Shown here: positions 28,953 to 37,923 of the stretch, one piece after another | How positions within the stretch are numbered: the stretch's first letter is position 1 | Layout: each line of letters starts with the position of its first letter | From: an uncultured Acetobacteraceae bacterium | GTDB taxonomy: Bacteria > Pseudomonadota > Alphaproteobacteria > Acetobacterales > Acetobacteraceae | Assembly: GCA_943912335.1 (NCBI GenBank) | Contig: CALTUD010000023.1 | Location: 1-64,000, forward strand | Length of the DNA: 64,000 nucleotides | Direction of reading: 5' to 3' | Made by a program: the position numbers and the translations under genes | Notes under the pieces: generated by a model | The model's database searches: none | What the model was told of the DNA's origin: nothing | What the model saw: only the letters and a program-made list of their open reading frames with translations

Positions 28953-29282
28953 ATGAGCGAGAACGACAAGCCGAACAATCCCGATTCGCCCGATCTCGGC
29001 GTGGTGGTGAAGGCCCGCCCGAAGACGCGCAAGCCGGCGATGTACAAAGTGCTCATGCTCAACGACGACTACACGCCGATGGAGTTCGTCGTGCACGTGC
29101 TCGAGCGCTTTTTCCAGAAGTCGCGCGACGAAGCCACGCGCATCATGCTGCACGTCCACAAGCGCGGCGTCGGCGTGTGCGGCGTGTTCACCTACGAGGT
29201 CGCGGAAACCAAGGTGACGCAGGTGATGGATCTGGCACGCCAGAATCAACACCCGCTTCAGTGCACGATCGAGAAGGACTGA
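28953..29282 (+). CDS. clpS: ATP-dependent Clp protease adaptor ClpS
   Basis: A 109-residue N-recognin that binds destabilising N-terminal residues and the ClpA N-domain. After a disordered ~35-residue N-terminus comes the core YKVLMLNDDYTPMEFVVHVL, containing the NDD binding-pocket residues, then MLHVHKRGVGVCGVFTYEVA. ATG 28953 matches the usual alphaproteobacterial N-terminus (MSENDK). The clpA gene follows after 237 bp, the standard adaptor-unfoldase pairing. Confidence 0.94.
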   Translation: MSENDKPNNPDSPDLGVVVKARPKTRKPAMYKVLMLNDDYTPMEFVVHVLERFFQKSRDEATRIMLHVHKRGVGVCGVFTYEVAETKVTQVMDLARQNQHPLQCTIEKD

Positions 29283-29346
29283 TTTGCACCGGATGCCCTC
29301 CCCCGACCCTTTCCGGTGCGGTGCCGGAACCCATCTGTAACCTCCA

Positions 29347-29402
29347 GGGAGGGCCGGCTTTCCGGAAATTGCCGGTTCGGCCTTCCCGTGAACGGAATTT
29401 TT
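29347..29402 (+). terminator. Possible hairpin between clpS and clpA
   Basis: A 10-bp stem with one G-T wobble pairs 29347-29356 with 29378-29387, and ATTTTT follows at 29397-29402. The 9-nt gap between stem and T-run makes it a weak terminator at best; it could attenuate read-through from clpS into clpA. Confidence 0.3.
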
Positions 29403-29519
29403 ACCGAAAGTCGGACACGATACCCGTCAAGATCGTCACCGCCGGGGCAGAATGGCGGTGGCTTTTCGCGAGGGGGATAGGCCATCATCGGTCCGGCCCG
29501 AGCGGCGAAGGAGCGTCCC

Positions 29520-31868
29520 ATGCTGTCACGCAACCTCGAACAGACGCTGCACCGCGCCCTGTCCCTGGCGGGCGACCGCCGTCATGAATATGCCACCCTC
29601 GAACATCTGCTGCTGGGTCTCGTCGACGACGGCGACGCCGCCACCGTCCTGCGCGCCTGCGGCGTCGACCTGGACAAGCTGCGCTCCGATCTGACCGAGT
29701 TCCTGGACAAGGATCTGGCCGGCCTCGCCTCCGATCGCTCGGCAGAACCGAAGCCGACCGCCGCGTTCCAGCGCGTCGTGCAGCGGGCGGCGATCCACGT
29801 GCAATCCTCTGGCCGCGACGAAGTGACCGGCGCCAACACGCTGGTCGCCTTGTTCTCCGAGCGCGAAAGCCACGCCGTCTATTTTCTGCAGTTGCAGGAC
29901 ATGACCCGGCTCGACGCGGTCAACTTCATCAGCCACGGCATCGCCAAGGCGCCCGGCCGCACCGCGCAGCGCCCGCCGCAGGGTGCGCAGAACAATGGCG
30001 AACAGCCGGAAGGCGAGCGCGAGGAGCGCGGTCGCGGCAACGCGCCGAAACAGCAGGACGGCCTGTCCGCCTATTGCGTCAACCTCAACAAGAAGGCGGA
30101 AAGCGGCAAGATCGATCCGCTGATCGGCCGCGACACCGAGATCGAGCGCACGATCCAGATCCTGTGCCGGCGCACCAAGAACAACCCGCTCTATGTGGGC
30201 GACCCGGGCGTGGGCAAGACGGCGATCGCGGAGGGCCTGGCCAAGCGCATCGTCGAGAAGGACGTGCCCGAGGTTCTGCTGAACTCCACCATCTACGCGC
30301 TCGACATGGGCGCGCTGCTGGCCGGAACGCGCTATCGCGGCGATTTCGAAGAACGGCTGAAGGCGGTCGTCACCGAACTCGAAGCCAATCCGGGCGGAAT
30401 CCTGTTCATCGACGAGATCCACACCGTGATCGGCGCCGGCGCCACCTCCGGCGGGGCGATGGATGCGTCCAACCTGCTGAAGCCGGCTCTGGCCCAGGGC
30501 ACGCTGCGCTGCATCGGCTCGACCACCTACAAGGAATTCCGCCAGCATTTCGAGAAGGACCGCGCACTGGTGCGCCGGTTCCAGAAGATCGACGTCAACG
30601 AGCCGTCGGTCGAGGATGCGGTGAAGATCCTGCGCGGCCTCAAGACCAACTACGAGGCGCATCACAAGGTCAGCTACACCGACGAGGCGATCCGCGCCGC
30701 CGTCGAGCTGGCGGCCAAGTACATCCATGACCGCAAGCTGCCGGACAAGGCGATCGACGTGATCGACGAGGTGGGCGCGTCGCGGATGCTGCTGCCGGAA
30801 GACAAGCGCCGCAAGACCGTGACCCTGCGCGACGTGGAGGAGATCGTCGCCAAGATCGCCCGCATCCCGCCCAAGAGCGTCAGCGCCGACGACAAGGAAA
30901 CGCTGCGTTCGCTGGAGCGCGACCTGAAGTCGATGGTGTTCGGCCAGGACAAGGCGATCGAGGCGCTGTCGGCAGCGATCAAGCTCAGCCGCGCCGGTCT
31001 GCGCGACGCCGAGAAACCGATCGGCAACTACCTGTTCTCCGGCCCCACCGGCGTCGGCAAGACCGAAGTCGCCAAGCAGCTCGCCTCCACGCTGGGGATC
31101 GAGCTGATCCGCTTCGACATGTCGGAATACATGGAGCGCCATTCGATCTCGCGTCTGATCGGCGCGCCGCCGGGCTATGTCGGCTTCGATCAGGGCGGTC
31201 TGCTCACCGACGGGATCGACCAGCATCCGCACGCCGTGCTGCTGCTGGACGAGATCGAGAAGGCGCACCAGGATCTCTACAACATCCTGTTGCAGGTGAT
31301 GGATCACGGGAAGCTCACCGACCACAACGGCAAGACGGTCGATTTCCGCAACGTGATCCTGATCATGACCACCAATGCCGGTGCCGCCGACCTGACGCGC
31401 GAGGCGATCGGCTTCGGCCGCGACAATCGCGCGGGCGAGGACGAAGAGGCGATCAAGCGCATCTTCACGCCGGAATTCCGCAACCGTCTGGATGCGATCA
31501 TTCCCTTCGCCGGACTCACGCCGGAAATCGTCGGACGCGTGGTGGAGAAGTTCGTTCTTCAGCTCGAGGCTCAGCTCGCCGACCGCAACGTCACCATCGA
31601 GGTGTCGTCCGCGGCCAAGGAATGGCTTGCGGAGCGCGGCTACGACCGTCTCTACGGCGCACGCCCGCTCGGCCGCGTGATCCAGGAGCACATCAAGAAG
31701 CCCCTGGCCGAGGAGCTGCTGTTCGGCAAGCTCGTGCATGGCGGCGCGGTGAAGGTGTCGCTCAAGGACGGCAAGCTCGCCTTCGACTTCCACGCCAACG
31801 AGGCCCCTGCCCCGCAGGACGAGGATGGCGACGACACGCGCGAGTCGGAAACGCTGACCGAGATCTGA
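29520..31868 (+). CDS. clpA: ATP-dependent Clp protease ATP-binding subunit ClpA
   Basis: A 782-residue Clp/Hsp100 unfoldase that feeds substrates to ClpP. It has the N-domain (1-145) that binds ClpS, a charged linker (EQPEGEREERGRG region), a first AAA module with Walker A GDPGVGKT and LFIDEIHTV, and a second with GPTGVGKT and LLLDEIEKAH. The long middle domain of ClpB is absent, which supports ClpA. ATG 29520 has GAAGGAG upstream at 6-7 nt. It ends at a strong terminator shared with ppk2. Confidence 0.96.
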   Translation: MLSRNLEQTLHRALSLAGDRRHEYATLEHLLLGLVDDGDAATVLRACGVDLDKLRSDLTEFLDKDLAGLASDRSAEPKPTAAFQRVVQRAAIHVQSSGRDEVTGANTLVALFSERESHAVYFLQLQDMTRLDAVNFISHGIAKAPGRTAQRPPQGAQNNGEQPEGEREERGRGNAPKQQDGLSAYCVNLNKKAESGKIDPLIGRDTEIERTIQILCRRTKNNPLYVGDPGVGKTAIAEGLAKRIVEKDVPEVLLNSTIYALDMGALLAGTRYRGDFEERLKAVVTELEANPGGILFIDEIHTVIGAGATSGGAMDASNLLKPALAQGTLRCIGSTTYKEFRQHFEKDRALVRRFQKIDVNEPSVEDAVKILRGLKTNYEAHHKVSYTDEAIRAAVELAAKYIHDRKLPDKAIDVIDEVGASRMLLPEDKRRKTVTLRDVEEIVAKIARIPPKSVSADDKETLRSLERDLKSMVFGQDKAIEALSAAIKLSRAGLRDAEKPIGNYLFSGPTGVGKTEVAKQLASTLGIELIRFDMSEYMERHSISRLIGAPPGYVGFDQGGLLTDGIDQHPHAVLLLDEIEKAHQDLYNILLQVMDHGKLTDHNGKTVDFRNVILIMTTNAGAADLTREAIGFGRDNRAGEDEEAIKRIFTPEFRNRLDAIIPFAGLTPEIVGRVVEKFVLQLEAQLADRNVTIEVSSAAKEWLAERGYDRLYGARPLGRVIQEHIKKPLAEELLFGKLVHGGAVKVSLKDGKLAFDFHANEAPAPQDEDGDDTRESETLTEI

Positions 31869-31910
31869 GAACGGCCCCGCCGCCCCTCGGAGCGGAATCC
31901 ATCAGCCCGA

Positions 31911-31941
31911 ACGCGGGGCCGGCTCGTCCGGCCCCGCGTTT
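31911..31941 (+). terminator. Intrinsic terminator after clpA
   Basis: A perfect 12-bp GC-rich stem (31911-31922 with 31928-31939) and 5-nt loop, followed by TTT on the plus strand. It lies between the convergent clpA and PPK2 genes. The minus-strand side lacks a U-tract, so it mainly serves clpA. Confidence 0.75.
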
Positions 31942-31947
31942 CACGTT

Positions 31948-32835
31948 TCAGGCCTCGGCTTCGAGCGCCTTGCGGGCGGCCTCGAGCTCTGCCTCGTCCG
32001 GGTCGGGCTGAGGCATCTCCAGATCGAAGCGCTCCAGCGCATCGATCATCGCCTCCACCACCACCAGACGGGCGAACCATTTGCGGTTGCCCGGCACGAC
32101 GTACCACGGCGCATGCGGGGTGGCCGTGCCGCGGATCGCCGCCTCGTAGGCATCCTGGTAGTCGTCCCAGAAACCGCGCTCCTTCAGGTCGGCTTCGGAG
32201 AACTTCCAGTTCTTGTCGCGTTCCTCCAGCCGCGCCAGGAAGCGCTGGCGCTGCTCTTCCTTCGAGATATGCAGGAAGATCTTGATCGTGCGGATGCCCT
32301 GCCGGTCGAGATAGCGCTCGAAATGCCGGATGTCCTTGAGGCGGTCGTGCCAGAAACCGTGGCCGCGCCGGTCGTCCGGCAGGGACTGCTTGTCCACCAG
32401 CCCGGGATGGACGCGGGTGACCAGAACCTCCTCGTAATGCGACCGGTTCAGGATGCCGATATGCCCGCGCGGCGGCACTGCCTGGTGCACGCGCCACAGG
32501 AAGTCGCGGCTCAGCTCCACCACGCTCGGCTGCTTGAACGAGGTGACGGTCACGCCCTGCGGGTTCACGCCGGACATCACGTGCTTGATGGTGCCGTCCT
32601 TGCCCGCGGCATCCATCGCCTGGAGTACGGCCAGCAGCCCATGGCGGCCGTCGGCATAGAGTTCGGCCTGCAGTTCGGCCAGACGCGCGGTGCCTTCCTC
32701 CAGCAGCGCCTTGCCTTCGTCCTTGTCCAGATCGCCGCCGGGCGGATCGTTCGGGTCGCAATCCTCCAGGCTGAACCCGGCGCCGTCGGTGACGCGGAAA
32801 CGCTTCAACAGCGCCTTTCTGTCCTTGTGCTTCAT
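31948..32835 (-). CDS. PPK2-family polyphosphate kinase
   Basis: A 295-residue kinase that moves phosphate between polyphosphate and nucleotides. Walker A is MDAAGKDGT, followed by HVMSGVNPQGVTVTSFKQPS, and the Walker B/lid region ILNRSHYEEVLVTRVHPG. The FK-P and NRSHYE segments match the group of PPK2 proteins known to phosphorylate AMP and ADP (class III type), though the class needs biochemical proof. It is the last gene of a three-gene run: its start overlaps the dehydrogenase stop by 4 nt. Confidence 0.85.
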   Translation of the reverse strand: MKHKDRKALLKRFRVTDGAGFSLEDCDPNDPPGGDLDKDEGKALLEEGTARLAELQAELYADGRHGLLAVLQAMDAAGKDGTIKHVMSGVNPQGVTVTSFKQPSVVELSRDFLWRVHQAVPPRGHIGILNRSHYEEVLVTRVHPGLVDKQSLPDDRRGHGFWHDRLKDIRHFERYLDRQGIRTIKIFLHISKEEQRQRFLARLEERDKNWKFSEADLKERGFWDDYQDAYEAAIRGTATPHAPWYVVPGNRKWFARLVVVEAMIDALERFDLEMPQPDPDEAELEAARKALEAEA

Positions 32836-33593
32836 TCCGCGGCCTCGCGGCGCTTCACGGTGAGCGCGGCCGGCCCCTGCGTGGCGGGCATCAGCTCGAT
32901 CCGGTTGATGTTGACGCGTCGGGGCAGACCGATCGCCCAGCTCACCGCTTCGGCAACGTCCTCCGGCAGCAGAGGATCGGCGTTGCGATACACCGCCTCC
33001 GCCTTGGCATCATCGCCGAAGCGGACGTTGCTGAACTCGCTGCCGCCGACCAGACCGGGCTCGACATTGGTGACGCGCACCCCGGTGCCGACCAGATCGG
33101 CCTTCAGGTTGCGGGTGAACTGCGCCACGAACGCCTTGGTGGCGCCATACACATGCCCGCCCGGATACGGGTAGGTGCCGGCGATGCTGCCGATGGTCAC
33201 CACATGACCCCGATCGCGCTCTACCATGCCGGGCAGAAGCGCGCGCGTCAGCGCCACCACGCCGCCGACATTGGTGGCGATCATGGTGTCCCAATCGTCG
33301 AGGTCGGCGTCCCAGGCCGGCGACAGGCCGAGCGCCAGACCGGCATTGGCGACCAGAACGTCCACCGTGCGCCAGGTCTCGGGCAGAGATCCCGGAAGCG
33401 TCGCCACCGCCGCGCGATCGGTCACGTCGAGCCGGACCGGCAGCAGGGCCTCGCCCAGCTCGGCGGCCAACGCGTCCAGCCGCTCCTGGCGACGACCGGT
33501 GGCGATCACCCTGTGCCCGTCCGACACCATGCGGCGCGCCATGGCGGCGCCGAAACCGGCGGTGGCGCCGGTGATCAGGATGGTGAGACTCAT
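32832..33593 (-). CDS. Short-chain dehydrogenase (YdfG-like)
   Basis: A 253-residue SDR. The NAD(P) motif TGATAGFG is at residues 8-15, the NAG motif in VLVANAGLALG, the catalytic Ser in TIGSIAG and YxxxK in YGATKAF. The VEPGLVGGSEFSNVRF segment matches YdfG-type 3-hydroxy-acid (serine/threonine) dehydrogenases; a different hydroxy substrate is possible. It overlaps both neighbours by 4 nt (ATGA), so translation is coupled with the 99-residue upstream gene and the PPK2 gene. Confidence 0.85.
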   Translation of the reverse strand: MSLTILITGATAGFGAAMARRMVSDGHRVIATGRRQERLDALAAELGEALLPVRLDVTDRAAVATLPGSLPETWRTVDVLVANAGLALGLSPAWDADLDDWDTMIATNVGGVVALTRALLPGMVERDRGHVVTIGSIAGTYPYPGGHVYGATKAFVAQFTRNLKADLVGTGVRVTNVEPGLVGGSEFSNVRFGDDAKAEAVYRNADPLLPEDVAEAVSWAIGLPRRVNINRIELMPATQGPAALTVKRREAAE

Positions 33594-33889
33594 GCGTCCT
33601 GCTCCGAAAGAATGTCCGGCGGCGGCGACCATTCCGGCAGGCCGAGACGCGCGGTCAGTTCGCGCTGCGTGGCGATCCGGGCGCCATCCGGGCCGTAGAG
33701 GCGGAGATCGAGCCAGTCGGGTCCAGGCAGCAGGTCGCAGGCACGACGCAGGGCGAGCGCCTCGGTTCCGAAATGCTCGCGCCGGTCGGGCGTGCGCGGC
33801 CGTCCACGTCGCGCGCTTCCCGGCTGATCCGGGATCTCCGGCACCTTGCCGACATGGCCCGGCTCCTGGAAAGCAAGCGTGAACGGCAT
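33590..33889 (-). CDS. Hypothetical 99-residue protein, first gene of the PPK2 run
   Basis: An unrecognised protein, hydrophilic, with no signal peptide or membrane segment. The middle is basic (SARRGRPRTPDRR), followed by a helix-like stretch (TEALALRRACDLL) and an acidic C-terminus. ATG 33889 has AAAGGGGA 8 nt upstream, a strong ribosome-binding site, and the stop overlaps the SDR start by 4 nt, so it is very likely expressed. It diverges from yqgE. Function unknown. Confidence 0.6.
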   Translation of the reverse strand: MPFTLAFQEPGHVGKVPEIPDQPGSARRGRPRTPDRREHFGTEALALRRACDLLPGPDWLDLRLYGPDGARIATQRELTARLGLPEWSPPPDILSEQDA

Positions 33890-34030
33890 GAACGGTCCCC
33901 TTTCCGGCCGGTGGCTGCCGTCAGGGTGGAGCCGCTTCCGGGCGCTGTCGAGACGGCAGGCCGGGCCGATTTTCTCCTTGCCCGGCGGTCCCGGCTTGCG
34001 TCCGCCGCGCATCCTGCCAATTTCCGGGGG

Positions 34031-34612
34031 ATGCCCGTTTCCCAAACCGCCATGACCACCGGCCTGACCGGACAGCTTCTGATCGCCATGCCCGCGATGA
34101 GCGACCGCAATTTTGCGCAGACGGTGATCTTCCTGTGCGCGCATTCGGCCGATGACGGGGCGATGGGGCTGGTGGTGAACCGCCGCCTGCCCGAGCCGGG
34201 CTTCGACGACCTGATGAGCCAGCTCGAGATCCTGCCGGCGCCGCCGCGCCGGCGCATCGCGCTGTGTTCGGGCGGCCCGATGGACGGGGCGCGCGGCTTC
34301 GTCCTGCACAGCAGCGACTGGAGCGGAGAAGGGTCGCTGACGGTGGACGACGACGTGGTGCTGACCGCGAGCCTCGACGTCCTGCGCGAGATCGCCGACG
34401 GGCACGGGCCGCGTCAGGCGCTTCTGGCCCTGGGTCATGCCACCTGGGGACCGGGACAGCTCGAATCCGAGATCAGGCAGAATGTCTGGCTGTCCGCGCC
34501 GGCCGAGGAAAGCATCCTCTTCGGCGTCGACCACGACCGGAAATGGCGTCGCGCTCTCGCCGGACTCGGCGTCGACCCGCTGCAACTGGTGGCCGATTCC
34601 GGCAACGCCTGA
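34031..34612 (+). CDS. YqgE/AlgH family protein (UPF0301)
   Basis: A 193-residue member of UPF0301. Conserved landmarks are LTGQLLIAMPAMSDRNFAQT, the segment GAMGLVVNRRLPEPGF, and LALGHATWGPGQLESEI near the end. Function is not established; AlgH was linked to alginate regulation in Pseudomonas, which may not apply here. Start ATG 34031 or 34049 are both possible; neither has ideal spacing from a Shine-Dalgarno sequence. Confidence 0.88.
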   Translation: MPVSQTAMTTGLTGQLLIAMPAMSDRNFAQTVIFLCAHSADDGAMGLVVNRRLPEPGFDDLMSQLEILPAPPRRRIALCSGGPMDGARGFVLHSSDWSGEGSLTVDDDVVLTASLDVLREIADGHGPRQALLALGHATWGPGQLESEIRQNVWLSAPAEESILFGVDHDRKWRRALAGLGVDPLQLVADSGNA

Positions 34613-34723
34613 CCGCCGGGCAAACACGTCGGCGGCATCGGGACGAACCGTTCGCGTCGCATCGCGCTGCAGGTTCGGAACCGCGCCCGATGGCGGCGCG
34701 GCGAAACGCCGAGGAAACGCGTC

Positions 34724-35149
34724 ATGGCACGCACCACGTTCAAGGCCGCCGGACTGATCTTCATGCTGGCCACCACTCCGGCCCTGGCACAGACGGGCGG
34801 CGCGGCCGGCATGGCCGCCCCGGGCACCGGCTCCACAGGAATGTCCGGTGGCAACGCGATGGGCGCGATGCCCGGAATGACCCCGGGCCGCATGGGCCCG
34901 GCGGGCAACGGCATGGGTCGCATGGCGCCAGGCGGCGTGAACCCGAGCGCGACGATGCCGGGCGCGGTCGGCGGCGTGGCGGGCGGTGCGGCAGGCGGTG
35001 CGATGGCCCCTGGCACGATGCAGGGCGGCGCCATGTCCGGCACCGGAAACGGCATGCGTCCGGGGACCATGGTGGCGCCCGGAACCGGCATGACGCAGCC
35101 GGGACCGACCGGAACCGGCACGCTGACGGCGCCCGGAACGCCGCGCTGA
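34724..35149 (+). CDS. Secreted Met/Gly/Pro-rich low-complexity protein
   Basis: A 141-residue protein with a signal peptide (hydrophobic residues about 8-21, cleavage after ALA). The ~118-residue mature part is almost entirely Gly, Ala, Pro, Thr and Met, with about 15 methionines mostly in GM, AM, RM and TM dipeptides, and no Cys, His, Trp, Tyr or Phe. ATG 34724 has GAGGAAA upstream. Met-rich disordered regions elsewhere bind Cu(I), but that is only an analogy. No family recognised. Confidence 0.65.
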   Translation: MARTTFKAAGLIFMLATTPALAQTGGAAGMAAPGTGSTGMSGGNAMGAMPGMTPGRMGPAGNGMGRMAPGGVNPSATMPGAVGGVAGGAAGGAMAPGTMQGGAMSGTGNGMRPGTMVAPGTGMTQPGPTGTGTLTAPGTPR

Positions 35150-35186
35150 TCGGCGCGCCGGCCGAGAATATCATTCACGGTGTAAT

Positions 35187-37832
35187 TTAATCGACCCGCC
35201 CGTCTCCGCGACGCCGGAATCCGGCCAACAGCATCCCGAGTCCGATCGCGAGTCCGATCCAGGCCAGCGGCGCTCCGGGCGGGGCGAATACGAACCGGAC
35301 CACCGACCGCCCGGCCGGGATGTCCACGGCCTGGAACAGCCCGTCCCAGGCCCGGGGCGTGGCCGGAACGCCGTTCACGGTCGCCCGCCAGCCGGGAAGC
35401 ATCAGTTCGCGGCGGATCAGGGTGGATGGGTGCGGGCATTCGCTCCGTACCGTGTCCAGCCCGCTCCGGCCGACGGTGCAGCCCGGGGCTTCGGCATAGG
35501 GGGACGGGGATGGCAGGCGATACAGGTCGCCGTTCGCGCCGGAGAACACCAGGCGCGGCATGGTCGCGCTGTTGTCCAGGGTGAGAGCCGGCGCCCGGCC
35601 CCAGGGGGCGTTCCGGAACCAGATCATCAGCGGGCTGTGCGCGCCGTCCAGCCGGAGGGTGAGGTGCAGCGTTTCGCCCGCCTTCACCGTGAAGGGATGC
35701 GGGAAGCGGATCGCCAGCGCGCTGTTGTCCGGCGTCGCGGCCACCGAGCCGCTGCCGTCCACGCAGGCGCCGTTGCCGTCGCAGACGCGCAGCAGAAGGG
35801 TGCCGTCCGATCGGCCGCGATAGGTGCCGACCAGAAGGAAGGCCCGGTCCGCCGTCATCGCCGGAAAATGGGCGGCGTCGATGGTCAGCACGGCGCCGGG
35901 TGCCAGCTCATCCCCGCCCGCCGCCTGGTCCGTCACCCCGTCCTGCCCGCGTCCGGCGACCGGAAAACCATGCGGCGTCAGCACCAGCCCGACACCGAGC
36001 GCCTCGAACCGGTCGCGCGACAACAGGAGGGCGTCGGCGAGAAACGGACGGCCCTGCGCATCGAACGGGGAGAACCCGTTGAAGGACAGCGTATCGACAC
36101 CGGGGCCGAAATCGTGCCGGATACGCTTGATCCACGCATCCGGCATCGGCACGCCGTTATGGTTGATGCCGCGCAGCCCATAGGCCGCATTCACGTTCGG
36201 CGGGAGCGGGCCGATCGTGACCATGCGATCCTGGCCGATCTCCTTGCGCAGCGCCTGCAGCAATGCGGTGTCCGGTTTGGGCGGTCGCATGGTCGAGAGC
36301 AGCGGAAAACAGAACAGCAGCAAGGTCTCGAGCACGGCCAGGACGAGCAGCGCGCGCGGCCGGACCTGGCGTGCCAGCAGGAAGACGGCCGCGGCCAGCA
36401 GGCCGAAACCGAACAGGAGCGATCCCGCCTGATACTGGACGGTGCTCAACGGTCCGTTCGACACCGCGAGAAGAGCCGAGCGCAGCGGACGATCGAGGCG
36501 CCAGCCGATCGCGGTCGCGGCGAGCACCGCCAGGGCGGCGGCGATGCCCCGAAGCAGCATCGCCCTGCGCCACACCCGATCCGCCCCGATCGACAGCAGA
36601 TCGTTCAACGCGAGCGCGGCCAGGACCAGCATGGCGAATGCGGCCAAAGGCGGAGAATACCGGAACGCGAAGATGTTCCGCATGCCCGGGATCAGGTCTA
36701 GCAGCGGCGTCACGCCCGGAACCGCGCCCTGCTTGCAGATCACCGCCGCCACCACGGCGGCGAGCAGGACGCGCAGCCCCCGCTCTCCCGGAAGCGTCAC
36801 CGACAGCAGCGCCAGCCAGACCAGCAGCACGCCGTAGTACCCGCCCATGGACCACCACACCGTGGCCGAACCGTAGAAGATCGGCCCGTTGAGGACGGGG
36901 AACAGCAGCATGATCCAGCCGGAAAGCGGCAGCGCCGTGTCGTTGGCGCCGGCATGGGCGCCGACGAAGGCGTCCGGCATGTAGGACAGGAAGGCGAGAA
37001 GCTGCGGCCCGGCCAGAAGCAGCGCGGTGACGCCGCCCAGCGCGATGCCGGCGACGAGACGGAGCCTGTTCCGCTTCTGCTGCGCGACCCGCAGCGCCGC
37101 CCAGGCGATCACCAGGAGGCCGAGCAGGTACGTCGTTTCGGGAAACCCGGCCAGCAGCATCCAGGCGGAACCGAGCGCCAGCCATCCCCAGCCGCCGACA
37201 CTGTGCCGTGCGCGCAGGCGTTCCAGCCCGAGCAGCGCCATCGGCAGAAAGGCCAGGGGTTCGCTGGGACCGTCCGACGCCCAGGCGAACGTGCCGTTGA
37301 ACGCCCAGATCAGGCCGCCGGCCAGGGCCACCGAGGAACGCAGCCCCATCGCGCGCAGAAGGCCGCGCGTGGACAGGCCGGCGACGATCTGCAGCGACAG
37401 CTTCATCCAAAGAAGCCCGTTGGGCAGCGCCGTCAGCAGAACGAAGGGCAGAAAGAACGCCGCCGGCTGATATTCGCCGGCCAGGGGCATGCCGACGCCG
37501 TTGTAGGGGTTCCACCACGGCACGATGCCGTGCAGCCAGTCGCGCGCCACCAGCCGGCCGAGCGCCTCGACGATCACCCCGGCGCATCCGTCGATCCAGC
37601 CCGGCATGCCGGGGATCAGCCCGCCCTGGGTCCATTGCCGCACCGGATCGCTCAGGCCGAAGAACAGGGCGTTCGGGTCGGACGACACGAGGCCGAGCAG
37701 TTCCGGCGCGTGCACCAGAACAGGCAGGGCGATCAGGACCGCGATCGGCCAGATCGAGCGTCGGGGGCGCGGATCGGGCGGTTTTCCGGGTTGTTGTCCG
37801 GGTTGCTGTTTGGGCGACGGTTCCGGGCTCAT
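35187..37832 (-). CDS. YfhO-like polytopic membrane glycosyltransferase
   Basis: An 881-residue membrane protein with a Pro/Gln-rich cytoplasmic N-terminus (~28 residues), then roughly twelve to thirteen transmembrane helices up to about residue 500, a large soluble domain (about 510-850) and a final helix before a basic end. The order (GT-C-like helices, then a beta-rich exterior domain with LPGWRATVNGVPATPRAWD) is that of YfhO-family proteins, which glycosylate lipids or teichoic acids in Gram-positives. The substrate here is unknown. Downstream of a HAD phosphatase on the same strand, with 91 bp between. Confidence 0.75.
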   Translation of the reverse strand: MSPEPSPKQQPGQQPGKPPDPRPRRSIWPIAVLIALPVLVHAPELLGLVSSDPNALFFGLSDPVRQWTQGGLIPGMPGWIDGCAGVIVEALGRLVARDWLHGIVPWWNPYNGVGMPLAGEYQPAAFFLPFVLLTALPNGLLWMKLSLQIVAGLSTRGLLRAMGLRSSVALAGGLIWAFNGTFAWASDGPSEPLAFLPMALLGLERLRARHSVGGWGWLALGSAWMLLAGFPETTYLLGLLVIAWAALRVAQQKRNRLRLVAGIALGGVTALLLAGPQLLAFLSYMPDAFVGAHAGANDTALPLSGWIMLLFPVLNGPIFYGSATVWWSMGGYYGVLLVWLALLSVTLPGERGLRVLLAAVVAAVICKQGAVPGVTPLLDLIPGMRNIFAFRYSPPLAAFAMLVLAALALNDLLSIGADRVWRRAMLLRGIAAALAVLAATAIGWRLDRPLRSALLAVSNGPLSTVQYQAGSLLFGFGLLAAAVFLLARQVRPRALLVLAVLETLLLFCFPLLSTMRPPKPDTALLQALRKEIGQDRMVTIGPLPPNVNAAYGLRGINHNGVPMPDAWIKRIRHDFGPGVDTLSFNGFSPFDAQGRPFLADALLLSRDRFEALGVGLVLTPHGFPVAGRGQDGVTDQAAGGDELAPGAVLTIDAAHFPAMTADRAFLLVGTYRGRSDGTLLLRVCDGNGACVDGSGSVAATPDNSALAIRFPHPFTVKAGETLHLTLRLDGAHSPLMIWFRNAPWGRAPALTLDNSATMPRLVFSGANGDLYRLPSPSPYAEAPGCTVGRSGLDTVRSECPHPSTLIRRELMLPGWRATVNGVPATPRAWDGLFQAVDIPAGRSVVRFVFAPPGAPLAWIGLAIGLGMLLAGFRRRGDGRVD

Positions 37833-37923
37833 GCGCCGGACGGTCCCGTCGCCCGTGCGCGATCAGCGACCGCGCGCATGCCTGCGCCGCCGCCGGCCAT
37901 CGGGCCTCCCTTTGGGCCGGTCA

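Noticed and set aside
29526..31793. Minus-strand 755-codon frame opposite clpA
   Set aside because: Antisense shadow of a highly expressed gene, no motif, no ribosome-binding site.
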